Shown piece after piece: positions 9,203 to 17,429 of a stretch of 43,030 nt of DNA. The position numbers were made by a program, and so were the translations under genes. Below the pieces are notes generated by a model. The model saw only the letters and a program-made list of their open reading frames with translations. It was not told the origin of the DNA and did no database searches. Each line of letters begins with the position of its first letter. Within the stretch, counting starts at the first letter, position 1. Source of the DNA: Bacillota bacterium (lineage in GTDB: Bacteria; Bacillota; Clostridia; Peptostreptococcales; Anaerovoracaceae); assembly GCA_017436705.1 (NCBI GenBank), contig JAFSCP010000031.1, forward strand, positions 1 through 43,030, written 5' to 3'.

Positions 9203-9249
9203 TTGACATTATTCGACTGAGAACATATAATTAAGTAAATAATATTTAC
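9203..9249 (+). promoter_or_regulatory. Consensus sigma-A promoter and operator copy 2 for nfeD-flotillin
   Basis: TTGACA (9203-9208), a 17-base spacer and TATAAT (9226-9231) form a perfect housekeeping promoter. GTAAATAATATTTAC at 9235-9249 covers the expected transcription start, so a protein bound there would block initiation. Confidence 0.85.
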
Positions 9250-9289
9250 GATGCTGTGTTATTCATAATACACGAAAGGAGGGAATATT

Positions 9290-9967
9290 ATGGCTGCATG
9301 GTGGGATTCACTCGATACACTTATGAGAGTGCTTTATTGCATTACAATCCCTGCAACATTGGTAATGGTGATTCAGACAGTCCTTTCCATATTCGGGGGC
9401 TTTGAAAGCGGTGCAGGTGTGGACTTTACGGACACATCAGCTTTCGGAGGAGATATGGATCTGGATTTCGACGGGGGTTCAGATATAGGTGAGCTTGCCG
9501 ATGGCGATCTTGGCGGAAACCGAGATCTGCTTATTGACGGCGGCAATCCTGCAGATTTCTCCATTGCCAGCATGTTTTCAGTTCAGGGCGTGGTTACTTT
9601 CCTGATGGTAATGGGCTGGATATCCATTGTGTCCATAAATTCCGGTGCCAATCCGCTGACAGCTCTTCTCATTGGCTGCGGTCTGGGGCTTCTTACAATG
9701 TATCTGGTGGCACGGCTCATGTTTGCTTCACGTCGTCTGGCTGAAAACGGAACTGTAGATATACATAATGCCATAGGGGAAAGCGGCACTGTCTATATTC
9801 CTGTACCGCCTAAGGGCAAGGGTGAAGGTAAAATCAATCTCTATCTGCAGGGACGCTATGTGGAGGTAAGCTGCATCAGCAATGAGGATGAAATGATTCC
9901 TACAGGCACAGAAGTGCGCGTTACCGATGCAAGAAACGGCCTTCTCATTGTAGAAAGAGATGTGTAG
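9290..9967 (+). CDS. NfeD-like membrane protein (YuaF type)
   Basis: 225 residues. A first hydrophobic helix near 13-35 is followed by a Gly/Asp-rich segment (about 40-85), then two hydrophobic stretches around 95-145 and a C-terminal OB-fold-like domain (about 155-225, GESGTVYIPVPPKGKGEGK, GTEVRVTDARNGLLIVERD). NfeD proteins partner with flotillins in membrane microdomains, and a flotillin gene follows after 34 bases, as in Bacillus yuaF-yuaG. The ATG has AAAGGAGGG upstream. The acidic Gly-rich loop is longer than I would expect. Confidence 0.85.
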   Translation: MAAWWDSLDTLMRVLYCITIPATLVMVIQTVLSIFGGFESGAGVDFTDTSAFGGDMDLDFDGGSDIGELADGDLGGNRDLLIDGGNPADFSIASMFSVQGVVTFLMVMGWISIVSINSGANPLTALLIGCGLGLLTMYLVARLMFASRRLAENGTVDIHNAIGESGTVYIPVPPKGKGEGKINLYLQGRYVEVSCISNEDEMIPTGTEVRVTDARNGLLIVERDV

Positions 9968-10001
9968 GATTTAGTAAAGAAGTAGCAAAAGGAGGAAAAC
10001 A

Positions 10002-11552
10002 ATGAAACTTGGAGTATTAGTTGCGGTTATTATCATTACGCTGGTTTTACTGGCTACAGTAATTCTGATTCTGTCAAGATACAGAAAATGTCCGTCCGAC
10101 AAAGTAATGGTTATCTACGGTAAAGTAGGAAGTGACAAGGATGGTCAGACCAGAAGTGCCAAGTGTATTCACGGGGGTGCAGCATTTATCATTCCTGTGC
10201 TGCAGGCATATCAGTACATGGATCTGACACCTATTTCCATCGGTGTGGACCTGACACAGGCCCTTTCCAAGCAGAACATCCGTATCGACGTACCTTCCCG
10301 ATTCACTGTAGGTATTTCCACAGAACCGGGAGTTATGCAGAACGCAGCAGAACGTCTGCTGGGCCTCAGACTCAATGAAATTCAGGAACTGGCAAAGGAT
10401 ATCATCTTCGGTCAGCTCCGTCTGGTTATCGCAACCATGGATATCGAAGAAATCAACATGGACAGAGACAAGTTCCTGCTGGCGGTATCCAACAACGTAG
10501 AAATCGAACTTAAGAAAATCGGTCTTCGTCTGATCAACGTAAACGTTACCGACATCAACGATGAATCCGGATATATTGAAGCCCTTGGTAAAGAAGCAGC
10601 TGCAAAGGCTATCAACGACGCAAAGAAGAGCGTTGCTGAACAGAACAGAGACGGTGAAATCGGTCAGGCAAATGCTTACAGAGACCAGCGTATCAACGTT
10701 GCAGCAGCTGATGCAAGCGCTATCGACGGTGAAAACAACGCCAAGATTGAAGTTGCCCAGTCCAACGCACGCCGTCGTGAAAAAGAAGCGGAAGCTCTCA
10801 AAGTTGCTACTGCAGCAGAAGCAGTTCAGGCTGCTAAGGCTAAGCAGGAAGCTTACATCGCTCAGCAGGAAGCAGAACTTACCCGTGCTGAACTCGAAAA
10901 AGCAACTCAGACTGCAGACGTTATCGTAACTGCTGAAATCGAAAAGAAGAAAGCAGAAATCGCTGCAGAAGCAGAAGCTGAAGTTCTTAGACGCAAGGCA
11001 AAAGGTGAAGCTGATGCTATCTTCATGAAGATGGAGGCAGAAGCCCGCGGTACAAGAGAAATCCTCGCAAAGCAGGCTGAAGGTATGAAGCTTCTGGTTG
11101 AAGCTGCAGGCGAAAACGCTGACGATGCAGTTAAGCTGATAATCGCTGACAAGCTTGAAGAACTTACAAGAATTCAGGTTGAAGCAATCAAGAATATCAA
11201 GATTGACAAGGTTACTGTATGGGACGGCAACGGCGGCAGCGAAAACGGCAAGACTGCTACTGCAAACTTCCTTTCCGGTATGATGAAGTCCATTCCTCCT
11301 ATGAACGAACTTTTCCAGCAGGCAGGTATGGAACTCCCGGAGTTTCTTGGAAAGAGCATTCCGGAAGTGAAGACTGAAGAAGTGCCGGCAGTTGAAGCGG
11401 TTGAAGCGGAAGTATGCCAGTGCGAAGCAGAGTGTGAATACCAGGCAGAACCTTGCGAAGAACCGGAAGTTACAGAAGTTATGGCTGAAGAATTAGTGGA
11501 AACTGAAACTGCTGAAGTAAAAAAAGGACCTTCTGTAAAGAAACTCAGATAG
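10002..11552 (+). CDS. floT: Flotillin-like SPFH/band 7 protein
   Basis: 516 residues. An N-terminal membrane anchor (about 3-25) precedes an SPFH domain (about 30-200; CPSDKVMVIYGKVG, LGLRLNEIQELAKDII) and a long Ala/Glu-rich coiled coil (about 195-390) with the repetitive EAEAEVLRRKAKGEADAI pattern typical of flotillins. The C-terminal ~90 residues are unusual: Glu/Val-rich with four cysteines (VCQCEAECEYQAEPCEEPE) ending in a basic patch. Flotillins organise functional membrane microdomains; the NfeD-like partner is encoded just upstream. Confidence 0.92.
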   Translation: MKLGVLVAVIIITLVLLATVILILSRYRKCPSDKVMVIYGKVGSDKDGQTRSAKCIHGGAAFIIPVLQAYQYMDLTPISIGVDLTQALSKQNIRIDVPSRFTVGISTEPGVMQNAAERLLGLRLNEIQELAKDIIFGQLRLVIATMDIEEINMDRDKFLLAVSNNVEIELKKIGLRLINVNVTDINDESGYIEALGKEAAAKAINDAKKSVAEQNRDGEIGQANAYRDQRINVAAADASAIDGENNAKIEVAQSNARRREKEAEALKVATAAEAVQAAKAKQEAYIAQQEAELTRAELEKATQTADVIVTAEIEKKKAEIAAEAEAEVLRRKAKGEADAIFMKMEAEARGTREILAKQAEGMKLLVEAAGENADDAVKLIIADKLEELTRIQVEAIKNIKIDKVTVWDGNGGSENGKTATANFLSGMMKSIPPMNELFQQAGMELPEFLGKSIPEVKTEEVPAVEAVEAEVCQCEAECEYQAEPCEEPEVTEVMAEELVETETAEVKKGPSVKKLR

Positions 11553-11573
11553 TGAAACATAATCATATGTAAT

Positions 11574-11601
11574 AAAGGCGGCATCTGCGGGTGCCGCCTT
11601 T
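11574..11601 (+). terminator. Probable terminator after flotillin
   Basis: AAAGGCGGCA (11574-11583) and TGCCGCCTTT (11592-11601) form a perfect 10-bp stem with an 8-base loop. Only three Ts follow, so the U-tract is weak. Confidence 0.65.
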
Positions 11602-11639
11602 GAATTATGCAGCTAAGCAGCATGACATTTTTGTATTTA

Positions 11640-11885
11640 ACTGTCGAATCATGTATATTTCCCGCTGAAATGGCTGTGGACATTGAAATTAATTTTGGTT
11701 TGCGGAATTTCTGCAAAGGGAGTGCCCTTGGATGTTCCGCGGTTTTCATTGGAAAACATGAAATATATTGAAATTGCGGAAAATATGCATAAAAAACAGG
11801 ACCTGCTACTATTGGTTTTCCGCAACCCAGAGATAATATTAAGGGCTCCAGGGTTTTCTGCGGGAAATATACACGATTAGACAGT
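11640..11885. mobile_element. MITE-like element with 26-bp terminal inverted repeats
   Basis: The left end (11640-11665, starting ACTGTCGAATC and ending TTTCCCGC) is the reverse complement of the right end (11860-11885) at 24 of 26 positions. Between them is no transposase frame, only AT-rich sequence with several internal TTCCGC/GCGGAA words. Size, non-coding interior and intergenic position fit a miniature inverted-repeat transposable element. I see no clear target-site duplication and no second copy in this window, so a mobile origin is inferred. Confidence 0.6.
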
Positions 11886-11984
11886 GCAGGGCATCTAACA
11901 TATGACTATCGACGGCAATCGACATGCGGTGTGCGCACGCCCGTTGAAATTTCAAACTTTTTCAAATCTTTCAAGTAAAAACAC

Positions 11985-12013
11985 TTGACACTGTGCAGAC
12001 ACTATGATATAGT
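11985..12013 (+). promoter_or_regulatory. Promoter of the ylxM-ffh operon
   Basis: TTGACA (11985-11990), a 17-base spacer and TATAGT (12008-12013) give a near-consensus sigma-A promoter about 55 bases before ylxM. Confidence 0.85.
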
Positions 12014-12069
12014 ATCTAAGGTCGGAAAGTATGTAAAGTATTTCAGCTTTACAGAAACAGGAGATAAAC

Positions 12070-12435
12070 ATGGACAGAAATACCGTTGAAAGCATTGCAA
12101 AAACAAGCCTTTTGTTCGATTTTTACGGAGGGCTTCTGACAGAGAGACAGCGTGAAGTCATGGAATTTTACCATGAAGAAAATCTTTCTCTGGCGGAAAT
12201 TGCAGATGAGTACGGGATTTCACGTCAGGCCGTTCACGACACGCTGAAGAAGGCGGAAACTGCACTGGCAGATTATGAATCCAAGCTGGGACTGGTTGAG
12301 AAACTTATGAAGTCCCGTCAGGCTATCGAAGAAATTGATGCAAAGATTGACGAACTTGCAGCCCATACGGCTGACGCAGATGCAGTTAAAAAACTTGAAG
12401 AAATCAAGATGATTATCAATAAATTAGAGGAATAA
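12070..12435 (+). CDS. ylxM: YlxM family helix-turn-helix protein of the SRP operon
   Basis: 121 residues. The sigma-region-4-like HTH is clear: LLTERQREVMEFYHEENL followed by LAEIADEYGISRQAVHDTLK (about 22-65), then a helical C-terminus. YlxM is encoded beside ffh in many Firmicutes and Mollicutes and is thought to modulate SRP assembly or activity. The ffh gene starts five bases after its stop. The start follows ACAGGAGAT. Confidence 0.93.
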   Translation: MDRNTVESIAKTSLLFDFYGGLLTERQREVMEFYHEENLSLAEIADEYGISRQAVHDTLKKAETALADYESKLGLVEKLMKSRQAIEEIDAKIDELAAHTADADAVKKLEEIKMIINKLEE

Positions 12436-12440
12436 ATCTT

Positions 12441-13781
12441 ATGGCATTTGAGAATTTATCAGAAAAATTACAAGGGACCTTTAAGAAGCTCCGCGGCAAA
12501 GGTGTGCTTACAGAAGCTGACATCAACGACGCAATGCGTGAAGTCAAGCTTGCACTTCTGGAAGCTGACGTAAACTTCAAGGTCGTTAAGGAGTTCGTTG
12601 CTCAGGTCAAGGAAAAGGCCATGGGTGCAGAGGTTCTCGGAAGCCTGACTCCGGGCCAGCAGGTTATCAAAATCGTAAATGATCAGCTGGTTGAACTTAT
12701 GGGCGGCACCAACAGTAAACTGACTTATTCACCGAGCGGTTTCACCGTACTGATGATGGTCGGTCTTCAGGGTACCGGTAAGACAACCACCTGCGGTAAG
12801 CTGGCAAATTACCTTAAGAAAAACGGCAAGAAGCCTATGATGGCTGCTTGTGACATATACAGACCTGCGGCTATTGACCAGCTGGAGGTTGTTGGTAAGA
12901 CTGTGGACGTACCTGTTTTCACAGACAGGGGCAACATGGTGGCTGAGGACATCGCACTGAAAGCCCGTCAGGAAGCCGAAAGAAGAGGCTTCGATGTGCT
13001 TATCGTCGATACAGCCGGCCGTCTGCAGATTGACGAAGAGCTCATGGAAGAACTGGTAAGAGTCAAGAAGGCTGTAAAGCCTCACGAAATTCTTCTGGTT
13101 GTGGACGCTCTTACAGGTCAGGACGCTGTGAATGCAGCGGAAGGTTTCCACGAAAAGCTTGGTATTGACGGTATCGTAATGACTAAGATGGACGGTGACT
13201 CACGAGGAGGTGCGGCACTTTCTGCAAAGAAAGTAACCGGCAGACCGGTGAAGTTCATCGGTATGGGCGAAAAATTTGACGCTCAGGAACCTTTCCATCC
13301 GGAAAGAATGGCAAGCAGAATCCTCGGTATGGGGGATATGCTTTCATTAATAGAAAAAGCTCAGGAAAACTATGACGAGGAAAAAGCGGCTAAGCTGGAA
13401 AAGAAATTCCGCAAGAACGAATTTACTCTCGAAGACTTCCTGGAACAGATGGGTGAAGTCCAGAACATGGGCGGCATCGGCAAGATGCTTGAAATGCTCC
13501 CTGGCATGGGCAAGGCTAAAATCGGCGACGATGAAATTGAAAAGAGTGAAAAGGAATTCAAGCAGATGGAAGCAATTATCTGTTCCATGACTCTTGAAGA
13601 ACGCCGCAACCCATCAATCCTCAACGCCAGCAGACGTAAGAGAATCGCGGCAGGCTGCGGTCAGCCGGTAAGCAAGATCAATAATCTCATCAAGAGATAT
13701 GAGGATACAAAAAAGCTGATGAAACAATTCAGCAACCCTAACTTTATGAAAAAGAACAAAAAATTTAAAGGATTATTTTAA
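12441..13781 (+). CDS. ffh: Signal recognition particle GTPase Ffh
   Basis: 446 residues with complete N, G and M domains. The P-loop GLQGTGKTTTCGKLA lies near residue 110, followed by DTAGRLQ, TKMDGDSRGG and the Met-rich M domain (about 295-435) that binds SRP RNA and signal peptides. It targets nascent membrane and secreted proteins with FtsY. The usual position between ylxM and rpsP is kept. Confidence 0.98.
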   Translation: MAFENLSEKLQGTFKKLRGKGVLTEADINDAMREVKLALLEADVNFKVVKEFVAQVKEKAMGAEVLGSLTPGQQVIKIVNDQLVELMGGTNSKLTYSPSGFTVLMMVGLQGTGKTTTCGKLANYLKKNGKKPMMAACDIYRPAAIDQLEVVGKTVDVPVFTDRGNMVAEDIALKARQEAERRGFDVLIVDTAGRLQIDEELMEELVRVKKAVKPHEILLVVDALTGQDAVNAAEGFHEKLGIDGIVMTKMDGDSRGGAALSAKKVTGRPVKFIGMGEKFDAQEPFHPERMASRILGMGDMLSLIEKAQENYDEEKAAKLEKKFRKNEFTLEDFLEQMGEVQNMGGIGKMLEMLPGMGKAKIGDDEIEKSEKEFKQMEAIICSMTLEERRNPSILNASRRKRIAAGCGQPVSKINNLIKRYEDTKKLMKQFSNPNFMKKNKKFKGLF

Positions 13782-13796
13782 GGAGGAATTTTAAAA

Positions 13797-14039
13797 ATGG
13801 TTAAGATCAGATTAAAGAGAATGGGCGCACACAAGCAGCCTTTTTACAGAGTAGTTGTTGCAGATTCAAGAGCTCCAAGAGATGGTAAGTTCATCGAAGA
13901 ATTAGGTTACTACAACCCAATGACAGAACCTAAGGAAATCAAGATCGATGCTGAAAAGGCTAAGAAGTGGTTAGGAAACGGCGCACAGCCAACAGAAACT
14001 GTAAAGGCTTTATTTAAGAAATCCGGCATTATCGAATAA
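13797..14039 (+). CDS. rpsP: 30S ribosomal protein S16
   Basis: 80 residues with the standard S16 start [20 protein letters not shown] and the [11 protein letters not shown] block; length is typical. It is a structural protein of the small ribosomal subunit. AAGGAGG precedes the ATG, and it sits 15 bases after ffh in the conserved order. Confidence 0.98.
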   Translation: MVKIRLKRMGAHKQPFYRVVVADSRAPRDGKFIEELGYYNPMTEPKEIKIDAEKAKKWLGNGAQPTETVKALFKKSGIIE

Positions 14040-14065
14040 TTAAGTTAAGGAAACGGTGAAAACTA

Positions 14066-14299
14066 ATGACTAAATTGGTTGAAGCAATTGCGAAGTCACT
14101 TGTAGACAACCCGGAAGGTGTTGTTGTTACTGAGACCAGCGGCCGCCAGGGAACAGTTATTCAGTTAAGAGTTGCTCCGGACGATATGGGTAAAGTTATC
14201 GGTAAACAGGGTAGAATTGCAAAGGCTCTGCGTACCGTTGTTAAGGCTGCGGCCACAAAAGACAATAAAAAGGTGACAGTAGAAATCGTTAAAGAGTAA
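14066..14299 (+). CDS. khpA: KH-domain RNA-binding protein KhpA (YlqC)
   Basis: 77 residues forming a single KH domain with the GKVIGKQGRIAKALR GXXG-type loop at about 43-57. KhpA forms a complex with KhpB/EloR and influences cell elongation and RNA stability in Firmicutes. It lies between rpsP and rimM as usual. Confidence 0.95.
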   Translation: MTKLVEAIAKSLVDNPEGVVVTETSGRQGTVIQLRVAPDDMGKVIGKQGRIAKALRTVVKAAATKDNKKVTVEIVKE

Positions 14300-14323
14300 T
14301 GATTTGATTGCATATTCAATATG

Positions 14324-14351
14324 GGCACATGCTCTTTGCAGGGCATGTGCC
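14324..14351 (+). other. Intercistronic hairpin between khpA and rimM
   Basis: GGCACATGC (14324-14332) pairs perfectly with GCATGTGCC (14343-14351) around a 10-base loop. No U-tract follows, so it is more likely an RNA-processing or stability element than a terminator. Confidence 0.5.
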
Positions 14352-14376
14352 TGTAGTGTATCTGGGGGAATTTTAA

Positions 14377-14901
14377 ATGGAAAAAATTAAGATTGGTAAA
14401 ATCGTAAATGTGGTGGCCCTCCGCGGAGAGGTAAAGGTTTACCACTATTCTGACTACAAGGAAAGATTCGAAGAACTTTCCGAAATTTTAGTTGAAAAGA
14501 AAAACAAATTTACTGAATACAAGATTCAGGGCGTGCGTTACCAGAAAGACATGGTAATTCTCAAGCTTAAGGGCGTAGATGACCGCAATGCAGCAGAGCT
14601 GCTGAAGGAATGCGACATCTACATTACAGAAGAGGACCTGAGAGACCTGCCTGAAGATACTTTCTACGTGAAAGACCTTATCGGCTGCAGGGTTTTTGAT
14701 GAGCCAAGCGGCACCGAAGTGGGTGAAATCACCGATGTACTTCAGAACACTGCTCAGGACATCTATCAGGTAAAAACTGCTGCAGGCAAGGAAGTTCTCA
14801 TTCCTGCTGTGGGCCAGTTTGTAAAAGAAGTAAAGATCGAAGAAAGACTTGTAATTACGACTCTGATTCCGGGATTCCTGGACGGAGCCATTGAGGCATA
14901 A
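14377..14901 (+). CDS. rimM: Ribosome maturation factor RimM
   Basis: 174 residues: an N-terminal barrel domain (IGKIVNVVALRGEVKVYHYS) and a C-terminal PRC-barrel (about 95-170; FYVKDLIGCRVFDEPSGTE, LIPAVGQFVKEV). RimM helps assemble the 30S head and binds S19. It is followed by trmD with a 4-base gap. Confidence 0.96.
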   Translation: MEKIKIGKIVNVVALRGEVKVYHYSDYKERFEELSEILVEKKNKFTEYKIQGVRYQKDMVILKLKGVDDRNAAELLKECDIYITEEDLRDLPEDTFYVKDLIGCRVFDEPSGTEVGEITDVLQNTAQDIYQVKTAAGKEVLIPAVGQFVKEVKIEERLVITTLIPGFLDGAIEA

Positions 14902-14905
14902 GACG

Positions 14906-15646
14906 ATGAAAATAAATGTTCTGACCCTCTTTCCGGAAATGTTCACTGCTGTGACAGAAAGCAGCATACTGGGCAAAGCCGGTGAAAAGGGCATACTCGA
15001 CATTAACTTAATAAATATCAGGGATTTCAGCCTGGACAAGCATAAAAAAGCTGACGATTATCCTTTCGGGGGCGGTGTTGGCATGGTAATGCTGGCCCAG
15101 CCCATTTTTGATGCGCTGAAGTCCATCGACGCAAAAGGCAAAAAAATCATGTACATGTCCCCGCGCGGAAAGATCCTGGACCAGACTAAAATTGAAGAAC
15201 TTGCAGGTCTTGATGAAATGGTCATTCTCTGCGGTCACTACGAAGGTGTGGACCAGAGAGTAATCGACTACTGGGACATGGAAGAAGTGTCCATCGGCGA
15301 CTATATTCTCACAGGCGGTGAGCTTCCTGCCATGGTGCTCATAGACTCAGTTTCAAGATTCGTGCCTGAAGTTCTGGGTACCAAAGAATCGGCAACCGAA
15401 GAGTCCATTTATTCCGGCCTGCTGGAGTACGATCAGTACACCAAACCAAGGGAATATGAAGGCCTGGAAGTGCCCGAAGTGCTTTTCGGAGGAAACCATA
15501 AACTGATTCATCTCTGGCAGCTGAGAAACTCACTGGAGCTGACAAAAGAGCGCAGACCGGACCTTTGGGAAGCATATCTGGCAAAGGAAAAAACTTTGTC
15601 GAAAGATGAGAAAAAAATACTTGATGAAATAGTACTTAAACCGTAG
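14906..15646 (+). CDS. trmD: tRNA (guanine-N1)-methyltransferase TrmD
   Basis: 246 residues from the ATG at 14906; a start five codons earlier would lie inside rimM and lacks a better ribosome site. Typical features are INVLTLFPEMF at the N-terminus, DYPFGGGVGMV, and the knot region CGHYEGVDQRV / SIGDYILTGGELPAMV. It methylates G37 of tRNAs to prevent frameshifting. The usual downstream neighbour rplS is absent here. Confidence 0.97.
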   Translation: MKINVLTLFPEMFTAVTESSILGKAGEKGILDINLINIRDFSLDKHKKADDYPFGGGVGMVMLAQPIFDALKSIDAKGKKIMYMSPRGKILDQTKIEELAGLDEMVILCGHYEGVDQRVIDYWDMEEVSIGDYILTGGELPAMVLIDSVSRFVPEVLGTKESATEESIYSGLLEYDQYTKPREYEGLEVPEVLFGGNHKLIHLWQLRNSLELTKERRPDLWEAYLAKEKTLSKDEKKILDEIVLKP

Positions 15647-15654
15647 CCAGCTTA

Positions 15655-15683
15655 TTGTAACACACAAGATTTTGTGGTATTAT
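15655..15683 (+). promoter_or_regulatory. Candidate promoter giving a leaderless HlyD-like mRNA
   Basis: TTGTAA (15655-15660), 17 bases, then TATTAT (15678-15683). Transcription would start at about 15690, which is the A of the next gene's ATG. The spacer contains CACAAGATTTTGTG, a small inverted repeat. Confidence 0.45.
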
Positions 15684-15689
15684 AAGAAG

Positions 15690-16715
15690 ATGAAGACGAA
15701 GAAAAAAACCAAGACAAAAATCCTGACAGCGCTGTTTATCATAGCATTTATTGCGCTGTATGCATATATTTATGTAGTTCCCAAAGTAACAGATGCTTTT
15801 ACGGAAACTTACAGTGTGGAATACGGAGTTCTGGAAATCGGTGAGGAATGTGAGTACCTTATAGTCCGTGATGAGCGGGTGCACACTTCTGATCAGAGCG
15901 GTCAGGTGGACCGTATTGTTGATGCAGGCAAGCTGATGCGCAAGAACAGCCGTATCGTAACTGTAGGAAGCACAGCGTATTATTCTCAGATGCGCGGTAT
16001 CATCAGTTACTATTATGACGGGCTCGAAGATGTTTACACTCCTGATGATATGGAAAATATCGAGATAAGCGCCCTTGATACCAAAAATGAAGAAGGAGAA
16101 GAGAAGTACCCTGTTAAGGATTGTGTTACAGATACGGCTTCTTCCGGTGACCCTGTTTTCAAAGTAGTCGATAACAAGGCATGGTACCTGATTTGCTGGC
16201 TTGATCCTAAAAAAGCAGATGATTTTACGGCAGGCAAAAATGTCAGCGTCAGATTCGGTGACGGCGGACTTGTCCAGATGAAGGTACATCAGGCAGCACA
16301 GCAGAACCGCAAGTTCCAGATCATTCTTTCATGTGACAGATATTACGAAGAGTTTGACCATATAAGGACCGGTACATGTACACTGATCAAGTCAAGTAAG
16401 AACGGGCTGCTTCTGGAAACAGACAGCATTGTGGAAAAGGACGGACAGAAGGGTGTGTATGTGGTAAACGTACTGGGTACACCAAAATTCGTTCCTGTAA
16501 GTATTTTGGCCAGCGATGGTAAGACAACCGCTGTCGAAAAGAATCAGTACTTTGATTCAGAGGGCAATGTTGTTTACACAGTGGAAACCTACGATCAGAT
16601 TCTGAGAATAACAGATGAAGTAAAAGCTGCACTTAAAGAAACTGAAAAGGCAGAAGCAAAAACTGAAGGTAAAACCGAAGACGAGACAAAAGGAAGTGAA
16701 GAAGATGCCAATTAG
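15690..16715 (+). CDS. HlyD-like membrane-anchored adaptor protein
   Basis: 341 residues from the ATG at 15690; a TTG six codons upstream is also open. A Lys/Thr-rich cytoplasmic start is followed by one membrane helix (about 9-28) and an extracytoplasmic region with barrel-sandwich features (YSVEYGVLEIGEECEYLIV, then a C-terminal KKGVYVV-like VEKDGQKGVYVVNVLG). This fits HlyD-type periplasmic-adaptor-like proteins encoded beside yggS-sepF in Clostridia, function unknown. The last ~20 residues are a charged Lys/Glu tail. There is no proper ribosome site, only AAGAAG directly before the ATG. It overlaps yggS by 11 bases. Confidence 0.75.
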   Translation: MKTKKKTKTKILTALFIIAFIALYAYIYVVPKVTDAFTETYSVEYGVLEIGEECEYLIVRDERVHTSDQSGQVDRIVDAGKLMRKNSRIVTVGSTAYYSQMRGIISYYYDGLEDVYTPDDMENIEISALDTKNEEGEEKYPVKDCVTDTASSGDPVFKVVDNKAWYLICWLDPKKADDFTAGKNVSVRFGDGGLVQMKVHQAAQQNRKFQIILSCDRYYEEFDHIRTGTCTLIKSSKNGLLLETDSIVEKDGQKGVYVVNVLGTPKFVPVSILASDGKTTAVEKNQYFDSEGNVVYTVETYDQILRITDEVKAALKETEKAEAKTEGKTEDETKGSEEDAN

Positions 16716-17412
16716 AGAAAACATTGGTTATATAAACGAACTTAAAGCGGCAGCGGCACAGAGATCCGGAAGAACCGGTGAGGATGTGCTTCTGGTGGCA
16801 GTTACCAAGCTTCACGATGTAAGTGAAATCAATGAGGCCATCGACTGCGGCATTACCGACATCGGTGAAAACAAGGTTCAGGAGATCATGAACAAATATG
16901 ACCGTGTCAAGCCTGTAAGATGGCATCTCATAGGTCATCTTCAGACAAATAAGGTCAAATATATCATAGACAAGGTTTCAATGATTCACTCTGTGGATTC
17001 ACTGAAACTGGCTCAGGAAATAGATAAAAGAGCTGCACAGCACAATCTGACCATGGACATTCTGATTCAGGTGAATTCAGCCATGGAAGAAAGCAAGTTC
17101 GGAATCACTACTGAAGAAACAGGACAGATGATTGAAGATATTTTGGCTCAGTGTCCGAATGTGAGAATCAGAGGACTTATGTGCATTGCACCTTTTGAGG
17201 ATAACCCGGAAGATGCAAGGGTGTACTTCGAACAGGTAAAAGCTCTTTATGACCGGTATGGTCAGATCAGCCATCCTAATCTGGACTTCAAGTACCTTTC
17301 AATGGGTATGTCCAACGATTTTGAGGTGGCAATAGAAGCAGGTTCCAACCTGATAAGAGTAGGCACCATGATTTTCGGTGCCAGAGATTATTCTAAAAAA
17401 CAAGGTGAGTAG
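16705..17412 (+). CDS. yggS: YggS-family pyridoxal phosphate homeostasis protein
   Basis: 235 residues. The PLP lysine is K35 in LLVAVTKLHDV; HLIGHLQTNK, SVDSLKLAQEI and the phosphate-binding MGMSNDFEVAIEAGSNLIRV follow. It is a non-catalytic PLP-binding alanine-racemase-like barrel that buffers PLP levels. The ATG at 16705 with AAGGAAG upstream is preferred over a GTG three codons earlier. sepF follows 17 bases later. Confidence 0.95.
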   Translation: MPIRENIGYINELKAAAAQRSGRTGEDVLLVAVTKLHDVSEINEAIDCGITDIGENKVQEIMNKYDRVKPVRWHLIGHLQTNKVKYIIDKVSMIHSVDSLKLAQEIDKRAAQHNLTMDILIQVNSAMEESKFGITTEETGQMIEDILAQCPNVRIRGLMCIAPFEDNPEDARVYFEQVKALYDRYGQISHPNLDFKYLSMGMSNDFEVAIEAGSNLIRVGTMIFGARDYSKKQGE

Positions 17413-17429
17413 AGAAACAGGAGGACAAC

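Larger units (their letters stand above)
11602..12069 (+). other. Intergenic stretch between flotillin and ylxM
   Basis: No convincing gene in 468 bases. It holds a 246-bp inverted-repeat element (11640-11885), a TTGAAATTTCAA palindrome (11944-11955) inside a run of TTTCAA repeats, and a consensus promoter (11985-12013). A 65-codon frame inside the element has no ribosome site or recognisable protein features. Confidence 0.7.

Noticed and set aside
11683-11880. 65-codon plus-strand frame inside the inverted-repeat element
   Set aside because: No ribosome site and no recognisable protein features, and it runs into the terminal repeat; more likely chance.
11920-11955. GTGCGCAC and TTGAAATTTCAA words as regulator sites for ylxM
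   Set aside because: Single short palindromes far from the promoter boxes, with no matching regulator in view.
15636-16289. 217-codon minus-strand frame
   Set aside because: Antisense to the HlyD-like gene, with no ribosome site.
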